A stretch of 64,000 nucleotides of DNA. Origin: Adhaeretor mobilis (GTDB lineage Bacteria > Planctomycetota > Planctomycetia > Pirellulales > Lacipirellulaceae). The notes below the pieces were generated by a model. It was given only the letters and a program-made list of their open reading frames with translations, did not search any database and was not told where the DNA came from. The translations under genes were made by a program, and so were the position numbers. Positions 17,433 to 26,400 of the stretch are shown piece after piece; the first letter of the stretch is position 1, and every line of letters starts with the position of its first letter. The stretch covers positions 4,141,178 to 4,205,177 of the forward strand of contig NZ_CP036263.1 of NCBI RefSeq assembly GCF_007741515.1, written 5' to 3'.

Positions 17433-18334
17433 GTTTGGCGATCTCGATGCTGACGCGAAGAAAGAGAGCCTACGCAACGTTTCGCTGCAATCGTACCGCG
17501 TTTGCATTGCGGATACTAGATTGAGGAGTCTTTTTGTTCAATCTGCACATAGCTCACTAACGACATCCACTCTGCAAGCCATGGTGTCCATGTATAAGGA
17601 GGCAATTTCGCACCAATTGCCGCGTAACATTGCCAGTCACCCCGCGCTTACTCATCTGGACGCAAACTGTTCCACCCAGAGCGATTGGGCAATCTGGACA
17701 AATCCTGCCGGGCTCGTAACTGCTGGCAATTGCAGCGAAATTAGGCCCGTGGAGGGATTAATTCACCCAGAACCCACCTTAACGGACCTACGGAATATTT
17801 GCCCAGCGACGGCTGCCGTGGTACTGTCAAGGATCGTTTTCATTGTTTTTCACGAGGCTAGTGGCCAATGAACCAGCCAAACCCATCTCAGGGCTGGGAA
17901 TGGCGTCGTTTCAGCTTAAAATAGAACCCGCGACCAGACATGCCAAACTGTCGTCAAGCCCATCCCACCGGAGCCAAGCTTTGTTCAATCGACTGCGAGA
18001 TAAACTCACCGAAATCAGTGCCCTCGCCTTTGATGTATTGGACGAGCTCAATTGTTTAGCTCTTGGCATTGCCAAACCTCGATTACAAGCAATACAGCTC
18101 CGCACGGTGCGAGCACCGCTGCGAAATGAACTAAGCAAACACAACAGCAACTGTTGGCTGCTTTAAGCGATTGAGAATATTGCGAAACGACCAAGCTATG
18201 CCCCCCACACGCCACGCACACTTGCCTGCCCGCCTCGCGGCCTTCTCGCCGCCGCTACACGCAACCTCCCGCCTGCAAAACAACCACTTCGCAGTCACTG
18301 ACACGCTGCGAAGTCCTTAGGAGTTTTAACTCAC
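17433..18334. other. About 900-bp stretch without a convincing gene
   Basis: Frames of 146 codons (17431-17871) and 107 codons (17843-18166) are open on the plus strand, but their products have no recognisable motif, are compositionally odd, and the first overlaps the permease start region. A perfect palindrome TTGGCA-T-TGCCAA lies at 18063-18075 and a hairpin at 18286-18314. The region may carry promoters for both flanking genes, which diverge. Confidence 0.45.
18286..18314 (+). promoter_or_regulatory. Leader hairpin before the acyl-AMP ligase fusion gene
   Basis: A perfect 9-bp stem, ACTTCGCAG (18286-18294) with CTGCGAAGT (18306-18314), has an 11-nt loop. The ribosome site AGGAG (18319-18323) starts 4 nt after the stem and the GTG start is at 18335. 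A stem this close could modulate initiation or mark the end of a leader. Confidence 0.45.
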
Positions 18335-21300
18335 GTGAATCAAGATCAACTTCCCGGCTCGTTCTTCGGTCCCTCAACGCTTGTTGAATTGTTACAGCAT
18401 CGCGCTGCCCACCAGGGCGACGATATTGGATTTCGCTTTCTCGTTGACGGTGAGAAAGAATCCATTGAGTGGACCTATGCTGGCGTAGATCGTAAGGCCC
18501 GCGCCATTGCGGCATCGCTGCAGGCAATGGGGCTCGAGGGAGAGCGAGCGCTGCTGCTTTATCCTTCCGGGCTCGACTTCGTCGCCGCGTTCTTTGGCTG
18601 TCTCTACGCGGGCGTTACCGCTGTGCCGGCCTACCCGCCGCGTCGCAATCGCAATATGGCCCGCATCCAAGCAATCGCCAACGATGCGTCGGCCGCTATC
18701 GCGCTGACTACTTCTGACGTTCTTGAGCGTGTTCAGATCATGATCAGCGACACCCCTGTGTTGCAACAAATGCGATGGCGTGCAACTGACCAATGGGAAG
18801 AAGAACTGAGCGATAGCTGGACCCATCCTGACGTACACGGCGATACACTGGCATTCCTGCAATACACCTCCGGCTCGACGGGTACGCCCAAAGGGGTGAT
18901 GCTTACCCACTCGAATCTCATGCATAACTCAGCGATGATCGCTTATGCGTTCGAGCATTCTCGCTCGGGTAGTGGTGTGTTCTGGTTGCCGCTGTATCAC
19001 GACATGGGCCTCATTGGCGGCATCCTACAGCCGCTCTATATGGGCCGGCCGAATATGCTGTTCTCGCCCACACACTTCCTGCAGCGACCGCTCCGTTGGC
19101 TGCAAATCATGACGCAAACGGGTGCGACCATTTCCGGAGGCCCCAACTTTGCCTACGATCTGTGTGCAGAGAAAATCACTTCCGAGCAAAAGAAGCAGCT
19201 CGATCTCAGCCGCTGGTCACTGGCCTTCAACGGTGCGGAGCCCGTTCGTGCGGAAACCATGGACCGCTTCAGCGAAGCATTCGCCGAGTGCGGCTTCCGC
19301 AAAGAGGCATTCTACCCCTGCTACGGCTTGGCCGAGGCGACGCTCATCGTGGCTGGTGGCTACAAGCAGACCGAGCCGGTCGTACGCACCTTCGATATTG
19401 CTGCCTTGGAAGAACACCGGGCGGTTGGAATTGATGCGTCAGATAAGAACGCCCGCCGATTGGTGGGCAGCGGCGGCAATTTGCTCGATCAGAACATCGT
19501 GATTGCCGACCCGAAAACCTTTGAAGCTCGCGAGGAAAACCAAGTCGGCGAGATTTGGGTTTCCGGCCCTAGTGTGGCTCAGGGCTATTGGAAGCGTGAG
19601 GAAATCTCCAAAGACACGTTCCAAGCAAAACTTAGCGATGGTCGCGGTCCTTTCCTGCGTACAGGCGACTTGGGCTTTCTCTCCGATGGCGAACTTTTCG
19701 TCACGGGCCGCTTGAAAGACTTGATCATCTTGCGCGGAGTGAATCACTACCCGCAAGACATCGAATTGACAGTTGATGGTGCTCACGAACATCTCAAGCC
19801 AGGCGCTGGTGCAGCGTTTGCTGTGGGTCCCGATGGCGAGGAGCGTTTGGTGGTTGCGCAAGAGACCAATCGCCGTCGCGATATGAATGTCGGAGAGATT
19901 TTCGATGCGATTCGCAAGCAGGTGGCCAACAGCCACGAACTGGCCGTGTCGGCTATCGTACTGCTTAAGACGGGTAGCATCCCTAAAACTTCCAGCGGTA
20001 AAATCCAACGCCATGCCTGCCAAGCCGGCTACCAAGCGGGCACGCTGGCGGCATTGGCCATGTGGACTGCCGAGGGTGGCATCCAAGAGATTGCTGCTTC
20101 CGTGCGGCGTACCACCGATGACGACGCCCAGCTTGATTCCGATGGAATGGAGGCTGCTGCAGACGTTATTGACGACGAGGGCCTAGAGGACGCAGCTGCT
20201 TCCTCGGTGCAAGAGACGATTGCACCGAAGCCTCTACAGAAGAAGTCTGTTGCGAAGAAGCCACTGAGTGTCGAACCGGCTCAGCGGAATGGTGCGATCG
20301 CGAAGAGATCAGGCTCGAAAGAGCTCGCTTCTAAGCCGCAAGCGGCGGGCGATCAATCCGAGGAAGGGCATGAGCTGTCTGCCCAACAGCAGGACATTGC
20401 GGAGAAAGTATTCGAGCAAGTTCGCTTGATTGGCAAGGAACGTGCGAAAGATCTGGAGTGGAGTACCAACATCGTTGAGATGGGTCTTGACTCGCTAGAA
20501 CGCATGGAGATCGTCGCTGCGTTGGAAGATGCCTTTGGTGGCCGATTCCCAGATCACGTGCTCCCGAATATGGAAACCTGTGGCGAAGTTGTCGAAGCGA
20601 TTGAGGAGCACTTGGGTGGCAAGCTGATTGATCGCACCCAGCCTCGCGAAAACCTTGCTATCCCCGAGGAAAACTACATCTTCGCGCAGTCGATGGAATA
20701 TCGTCGCCTGCAAGAAAACAAGAAAGTCTTCACTGACACTGGCAGAAAACCGTTCTTTACAGTGCACGAAGGGGTCACGAACGATCGGACTACGATTGAC
20801 GGCCAAGAGTACATCAACTTCTGCAGCTACAACTATTTGGGCATGTCTGGCGATCCCGTGGTAACCAAAGCCGCCCGTGACGCTGTACAGAACTACGGTA
20901 CAAGTGTTTCGGCAAGCCGACTGGTCTCTGGCGAAAAGCCGTTGCACGGCAAACTCGAGCGGGGCATTGCCGACTTCATCGGCACCGAGGAAGCCCTCGT
21001 GTTTGTCGGCGGCCACTCGACCAACGAGTCGGTCATCGGACATATGTTCGGCCCCGGAGACTTGATCCTCCACGATGCCCTTTCGCATAACAGCATCATG
21101 CAGGGTGCCATCCTCTCAGGTGCTCGTCGTCGGCCTTTCCCACATAATGACTGGGAAGCCTGCGGGCGCATTCTGCGAGAGATTCGTCACGAATATCAGC
21201 GAGTGCTGATTGTCGTGGAAGGTGTTTACAGCATGGACGGCGACTATCCCGAATTGCCCAAGTTTGTCGAGATCAAGAAAGAGCAAAAGGCTTACCTCAT

Positions 21301-21952
21301 GGTCGACGAAGCACACTCGATTGGCACCATGGGCCGGCGCGGGCGCGGCATGGTTGAGCATTTCGACCTCAATCCTAGAGACGTCGATGTGTGGATGGGA
21401 ACGCTGAGCAAATCGTTTGGCAGCTGCGGCGGGTATATTGCCGGGCAAGCGGAACTGATTGACTACCTGAAGTACACCGCACCCGGTTTTGTGTTTAGCG
21501 TGGGTCTCTCTCCTGCCAATGCGGGCGCGGCACTTGCTTCGCTCGAACTGCTACAGGATGAGCCAGAGCGCGTCGCCAAGCTGGCAGAGAATTCACGACT
21601 GTTCTTAGAACTTGCCCAAGCGGCAGGCCTCGACACCGGCACGAGCAACAACACCGCCGTCGTACCTGTTATCATGGGGAGCTCGCCCCATGCAATGGCA
21701 CTCTCCACGGGACTATTCGATCGTGGCATCAACGTTCAACCGATCATCCATCCGGCTGTCGAAGAAAGCGCCGCCCGACTCCGATTCTTTATCACTACGG
21801 ATCACACTACAGAGCAAATCCGACAGACGGTGCGGGCAGTGGCTGAAGAGCTGGATAAGATAGACCCAACCTACCGCAAGGGTCATCCCCTGCCATCGGT
21901 CGCAACGCACGGCGTTGCAGTAGAGCCCGTCTCCAGTTTGCCGCCGCGATAG
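18335..21952 (+). CDS. Fatty acyl-AMP ligase / acyl carrier / alpha-oxoamine synthase fusion
   Basis: The 1205-residue protein has three modules. Residues about 10-590 are an adenylate-forming ligase of the fatty-acyl-AMP (FAAL) type (YTSGSTGTPKG near 178, CYGLAEATL, RTGDLGFL). A Pro/Lys/Ala linker follows (600-690). A carrier domain spans about 695-770 with phosphopantetheine Ser720 (MGLDSLERME). Residues about 790-1185 are a PLP-dependent alpha-oxoamine synthase (KAPA synthase/serine palmitoyltransferase superfamily) with Lys1026 in TLSKSFGSCGG and the VDEAHSIG aspartate. The natural reading is acid activation, loading on the carrier, then decarboxylative condensation with an amino acid to an aminoketone or sphingoid-like base. 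GTG 18335 follows AGGAG. Substrates are not evident from sequence. Confidence 0.9.
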   Translation: MNQDQLPGSFFGPSTLVELLQHRAAHQGDDIGFRFLVDGEKESIEWTYAGVDRKARAIAASLQAMGLEGERALLLYPSGLDFVAAFFGCLYAGVTAVPAYPPRRNRNMARIQAIANDASAAIALTTSDVLERVQIMISDTPVLQQMRWRATDQWEEELSDSWTHPDVHGDTLAFLQYTSGSTGTPKGVMLTHSNLMHNSAMIAYAFEHSRSGSGVFWLPLYHDMGLIGGILQPLYMGRPNMLFSPTHFLQRPLRWLQIMTQTGATISGGPNFAYDLCAEKITSEQKKQLDLSRWSLAFNGAEPVRAETMDRFSEAFAECGFRKEAFYPCYGLAEATLIVAGGYKQTEPVVRTFDIAALEEHRAVGIDASDKNARRLVGSGGNLLDQNIVIADPKTFEAREENQVGEIWVSGPSVAQGYWKREEISKDTFQAKLSDGRGPFLRTGDLGFLSDGELFVTGRLKDLIILRGVNHYPQDIELTVDGAHEHLKPGAGAAFAVGPDGEERLVVAQETNRRRDMNVGEIFDAIRKQVANSHELAVSAIVLLKTGSIPKTSSGKIQRHACQAGYQAGTLAALAMWTAEGGIQEIAASVRRTTDDDAQLDSDGMEAAADVIDDEGLEDAAASSVQETIAPKPLQKKSVAKKPLSVEPAQRNGAIAKRSGSKELASKPQAAGDQSEEGHELSAQQQDIAEKVFEQVRLIGKERAKDLEWSTNIVEMGLDSLERMEIVAALEDAFGGRFPDHVLPNMETCGEVVEAIEEHLGGKLIDRTQPRENLAIPEENYIFAQSMEYRRLQENKKVFTDTGRKPFFTVHEGVTNDRTTIDGQEYINFCSYNYLGMSGDPVVTKAARDAVQNYGTSVSASRLVSGEKPLHGKLERGIADFIGTEEALVFVGGHSTNESVIGHMFGPGDLILHDALSHNSIMQGAILSGARRRPFPHNDWEACGRILREIRHEYQRVLIVVEGVYSMDGDYPELPKFVEIKKEQKAYLMVDEAHSIGTMGRRGRGMVEHFDLNPRDVDVWMGTLSKSFGSCGGYIAGQAELIDYLKYTAPGFVFSVGLSPANAGAALASLELLQDEPERVAKLAENSRLFLELAQAAGLDTGTSNNTAVVPVIMGSSPHAMALSTGLFDRGINVQPIIHPAVEESAARLRFFITTDHTTEQIRQTVRAVAEELDKIDPTYRKGHPLPSVATHGVAVEPVSSLPPR

Positions 21953-22275
21953 GTAGAATCGTTATGACAAGTATAGGTCCTACAGCGGCTTGCAAGGGAA
22001 TCTCAACGTCTAAGAATCGGACTGATTTTCGTGATTCGGGGAGCGAATCACGCCATAATTGCGACATTGTAGTTCTACTGCGGCAACTTGGCATTTTCTT
22101 TACTCTCTTCCCCAGACAGGTTAAGATCAACTGTGGGGAGATTGTCACTAGAAACCACGGCCGCACTCTTGGCTGTGTTTAGTTGCTTACGTAGTGAAGG
22201 CGTAAAGATTGGCTAAGGTCGATTGAGCGTTAGCTCTGCGTTTGCACGCATCCGGAACAAGAAAGAGGTCCGCCA
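21953..22275. other. 323-bp gap with a perfect 8-bp hairpin
   Basis: CGTGATTC (22030-22037) pairs with GAATCACG (22045-22052) around a 7-nt loop, 78 bp after the fusion gene stop. There is no clear T-tract, so termination is only a guess. A 72-codon open frame (21964-22182) has no recognisable feature. The rest may hold the promoter of the WXG100-like operon that begins at 22276; AAGAGG lies 10 nt before its ATG. Confidence 0.35.
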
Positions 22276-22548
22276 ATGTCGCAAGCGATTGTCGACCCCG
22301 CTGAGCTGCGCCGCTTCGCGCACCAACTTCGCCAGTTCAATGCCGAACTAGAAGAGCGGCTTTCAACACTTGGCAACCAGCTACATGTGCTCAGCGCTAC
22401 TTGGCGAGACCAAGAGCAAAAGAAATTCTCGGAAGAATTCGAACAAATCCTCCGCCTCCTCGGCCGTTCTATCGAAGCGACCAACGAGTACACGCCGTTC
22501 TTGCTCAGAAAAGCCGAACGCATCGAAGAGTACCTTCAACAACGCTAG
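22276..22548 (+). CDS. WXG100-like small helical protein
   Basis: The 90-residue protein is predicted to be two long helices joined near residue 43, the size and shape of ESAT-6/WXG100 secretion substrates. The turn motif is Trp43-Arg-Asp45 instead of WxG, followed by Phe51 and Glu53 (WRDQEQKKFSEEF). There is no signal peptide and no obvious YxxxD/E export tail. It is the first gene of a tight four-gene cluster ending in an EssC/FtsK-like membrane ATPase, which is what supports the assignment. It may be a substrate or a structural partner. Sequence similarity to WXG100 is weak and inferred. Confidence 0.7.
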   Translation: MSQAIVDPAELRRFAHQLRQFNAELEERLSTLGNQLHVLSATWRDQEQKKFSEEFEQILRLLGRSIEATNEYTPFLLRKAERIEEYLQQR

Positions 22549-22585
22549 TTGGAACCTCCGCAAAGTTTTTTTGTGACACCCTGCC

Positions 22586-23125
22586 ATGTCAAATCCCGCC
22601 CAGGTACGAAATTCGCAATCGATTGAAGATCTGCGCGCTGGGATAACACGTTTCGGCATGCGAGCCCAGTCAGCCTTAGACCTGCTTGAAGGGGAGTTGC
22701 AACGGGCCGCAGAGTGGATCGACCACGAGCAGCCTGCGTACTGGAAGACCCAGCGCCGCAATGCGGAAGAAGAAGTCAACCTAGCGAAGCTCGATCTCGA
22801 ACGCTGCCTGATGTTCCCAGCGGTCTCCGGCGAGCGTCCAGCCTGCTATGAAGAGCGCGAGCGCTTACACGCAGCTAAGCGCCGCAGGGAATACTGTCAC
22901 GAGAAGGCTGAGTCGGTTCGCCATTGGAAGCAAACACTCAACCACGAGCTTTTCGAGTACCAAGGTCGGGTCGGCCAGCTTCGCGAGCAACTTACTGTGG
23001 GTGTTCCGCACGCCGTGGCCCAACTCAAGATCATTCTCAATCGTTTGGCGAACTACACCGTTGAGCAGTCGCTACCCGCTGGAACTCAAGAATCTACGCA
23101 AACGACAACCGACGAGGCACCCTGA
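22586..23125 (+). CDS. Coiled-coil protein of the WXG100/FtsK-like cluster
   Basis: The 179-residue soluble protein is rich in Glu, Arg and Lys with heptad-like helices from about residue 30 to 160, and no signal peptide or membrane segment. The C-terminal 20 residues are Thr/Gln-rich and probably disordered. It begins 37 bp after the first WXG100-like gene and ends 5 bp before the second, so all are probably translated from one mRNA. No family was recognised. An adaptor, chaperone or extended substrate of the neighbouring ATPase would fit its position, by inference only. Confidence 0.75.
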   Translation: MSNPAQVRNSQSIEDLRAGITRFGMRAQSALDLLEGELQRAAEWIDHEQPAYWKTQRRNAEEEVNLAKLDLERCLMFPAVSGERPACYEERERLHAAKRRREYCHEKAESVRHWKQTLNHELFEYQGRVGQLREQLTVGVPHAVAQLKIILNRLANYTVEQSLPAGTQESTQTTTDEAP

Positions 23126-23130
23126 CCGTT

Positions 23131-23364
23131 ATGCGTCGCAGCGATCTCCATACCGGCAGTGCCCAGCTTCGCGACGCGTTCGACGAGTTGTTACAGCTGT
23201 GGAATGAAGTCTCCGAAGACTGGAACGACTCGGTAAGTCGCCGGTTTTGCGAGCAAGAACTTGAACCCCTTGCCCCGCTGGTGAAACTTTCCCTGGAAGC
23301 GATGAATCGCACCACACAAATCGTCAGCGATATGCACCGCGACTGTGAAGATCAACTCAAGTAG
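23131..23364 (+). CDS. Second WXG100-like small helical protein
   Basis: The 77-residue helical protein carries the same spaced motif as the first gene of the cluster: Trp31-x-Asp33-x5-Phe39-x-Glu41. It starts 5 bp after the coiled-coil gene and lies 55 bp before the large ATPase gene. No signal peptide or cysteine pair is seen. Paired small WXG100 proteins often form heterodimers, so a complex with the product of 22276-22548 is plausible. The relation between the two rests on this motif and size, not on overall identity. Confidence 0.65.
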   Translation: MRRSDLHTGSAQLRDAFDELLQLWNEVSEDWNDSVSRRFCEQELEPLAPLVKLSLEAMNRTTQIVSDMHRDCEDQLK

Positions 23365-23419
23365 CCAGAAGAACAAGCAAGCATCCAGTTAAGTTAGCAG
23401 TCGATTAAGTAAGCAGCAA

Positions 23420-26400
23420 ATGGCATCAGAAACTCCAACTACCCGATCAGAGAGGGCCTCCCAACCGGTGGTCTCGACACGGCGTGTGCTGGAGCTGATG
23501 TCCGAACTACAACAAGCGGCTAACAAGCGGGCGGAAGAAGAATCACGACTTCACACCCAGTACAAAGACAGCATTACTCTCGCGGATCAAGACAACACCT
23601 CGCAGTTAGCGACGCTCGTCAAACAGAAGCTTGCCCGCCGACGTGCGCTTGAGAACGAATACGCCGAAACAAAGCAACAGGCGGCAGCCAAAGCGCAGGC
23701 CGCGCAGGAGCAAATCGAGACAGAGTTGGCTACTAGGCTGGCTGCCCTCGACAAACTGCACGCAGACACGCAGAAGGCGGCTGAACACCAGAAAAATGAA
23801 TCTCAATGGGAGGCGATGTCGCTGTTTGATGGCGTGAAGGACCAGCCCAGGCAGCAATTGAAAGAGAAGCTCGCCTACATCGACGCCCAGAGTCGTCAGG
23901 TGGCAGGGCTCAGCCGAGATGCGGGCTCACTGCTCGCCTTGCGTAGGCTGACCAGCGCCGGCGAGAGAGTCTCTGCCGAGACTACGTCCATGGAGGACGA
24001 TCTCGCCCAGATCCCCGAGCCAACCGCAGCGCTCACGGCTACCGTGACTCAATTGCGCGAGCAAGTGCTTGCACTGCAAGATCAGCGCACTGCATCGCTG
24101 TTTCTCGAAGGCTGGCGACCGGTGGCTTGGTTCTTGCCGAGTGCTGTCCTCGCAGCCATTCCCTCATGGCTTTTGGCTGCGGGATCAATCCCTTTGGCGC
24201 TCCTGGGAACACTCGGCGGCGGAATAGCGCTAACGCTTGTTGTGCTCGCGATCTCCATGCCCCTAGGACGAAAAAAAACGCTCTACGCCTATCAGGACAT
24301 TCTAAACAAACTCCAAGAAGCAAAACTCTTCGAGAAGCAAGCCCGGGCAACGGCCCAAACTGCTTGCGAGCAACAAGAGACGGCCCACGTTGTCAATCGC
24401 GATCACGATCTCTCCCAAGCCGACCGAAAGTGCCTTCAAGCGATCACCACAAGCGAAACCCAGCGCAATCGTCAGCACGAAACACTTACGACTGATGCAA
24501 GTACGAAGCTTAGGGAACTGGCAACACAGCGCAAAGCGGCGATTGACGCTGCCGATGAGAAATACCCGGCCTTGCTTGATCAGCACGCCAAAGATCGTCA
24601 GGACGCTGAAGAGCAACTTGCGAAGAATCACCAAGAGATTCTTCGATCAGCCGAAACAGATCGCGATGTCGCTTGGGAGGCAATGCGAGTTCAGTGGGAG
24701 GAGGCCTACCAGAGAATCACCTCTGAACTCACCTCTGCTAACGAGTTGTGCGCGCGATTATTCCCCGAGTGGCAAGATGAGGACTTCGGTTCTTGGCAAC
24801 GCCCGACGAACTTGCCTGGATCGATGAAGTTCGGATCGGCCCGATTACCGATGAAGACTATCCGCAATGGCATCTCCTCCGACGAGCGTCTGCAACCACC
24901 GACCGATCATCTCACGCTGCCGGCGTTGATGACCTTGGACGACCAACCGAATCTTCTCATCTCTTCCAAGGGGTCGGCCCGACCTCAGGCCTGTGAGATT
25001 CTACAAGTCCAGCTGTTGCGATTCCTCACGACCGCTCCGGCAGGAAAGTTGCGCATCACGGCCATCGATGCCGCAGGGCTGGGCGAGAACTTCAGTGGGT
25101 TTGCCCACCTAGCCGATCATCACGATCAGCTCATGGGCAAGCAGATTTGGACCGACAGCAAGGACATCGCCTATCAACTGCGCTTAGTCTCCGATCACAT
25201 TGAAAATGTTCTTCAGAATTACCTGCGGAACGACTTCGCGACCATCCATGAATATAACGAGCACGCCGGCGAAGTGGCCGAGCCCTACCGGGTGATCGCC
25301 GTGGCCAACTTTCCCGAAGGCTTTAACGAAGCGAGCGCTAAGCGGCTTGAAAACATCGCCGCCGCTGGTCCGCGTTGCGGAGTGCATGTGCTGCTAAGCA
25401 TCGATGAAGACCTACGCTTGCCGCACGAGTTTTCACTCGATCCAATCCGCGAGAGCTCCGTTCAGCTCCAGTGGTGCGAAGACCGGTTCGTCTGGAAATA
25501 CCCACTCTTTGAACGGCTCCCCCTGCAGCTGGACAAGCTGCCCAACACGGATTGCCTGAATGAGGTCCTTCGCCAAGCAGGCGAAGCTTCGCGCGTAGCC
25601 AGCAAGGTCGAAGTGCCGTTCTCAATCATCGCCCCCAACCGGGACAACCTGTGGACAAGCAACAGTGGTCGCGGACTCACCGCTCCCATTGGTCGTGCGG
25701 GTGCACGTCAGTTGCAAAATCTCTCGCTAGGGCGGGGCACTTCGCAGCATGTGTTGATCTCCGGCAAGACTGGTTCCGGCAAGAGTACGCTCCTGCACGC
25801 CATGATCACCAATTTGGCCATGCACTACGGGCCCGATCAACTTGAGTTCTATCTGGTTGACTTCAAGAAAGGTGTCGAATTCGCCGCTTATGCCACCGGC
25901 AAGCTGCCGCATGCTCGTGTGATTGCGATAGAGAGCGAGCGAGAATTTGGCGTCAGCGTACTGGAAAGGCTGGATGAGGAGCTGCGTCGCCGTGGCGAAT
26001 TGTTCCGCAAGCATGGCGTACAAGACGTCGCTGGACTTCGCTCGGCTGCCCCTGAGGAATTGCTGCCGCGGACCGTCTTGATAATCGACGAATTCCAAGA
26101 GCTGTTTGTAGCCGACGACCGATTGGCCCAAGATGCCGCGCTGCTAATGGATCGCCTTGTTCGCCAAGGCCGAGCGTTCGGCATTCATGTGATTCTCGGT
26201 TCGCAGTCGCTCTCGGGGGCTTATTCGCTCGCTCGTAGTACGCTGGGGCAGATGGCTGTGCGAATTGCGCTTGAATGCAGCGAGGCGGATGCGAATCTCA
26301 TCCTCAGTGACGAGAACGGCGCCGCGCGCCTTCTCACCCGGCCTGGCGAGGCAATCTACAACGATCAAAACGGCTTCGTCGCCGGCAACCACACTTTCCA

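Noticed and set aside
17431..18166. Two plus-strand open frames (146 and 107 codons)
   Set aside because: No motif, odd composition, no ribosome site of note, and they overlap each other and the permease start.
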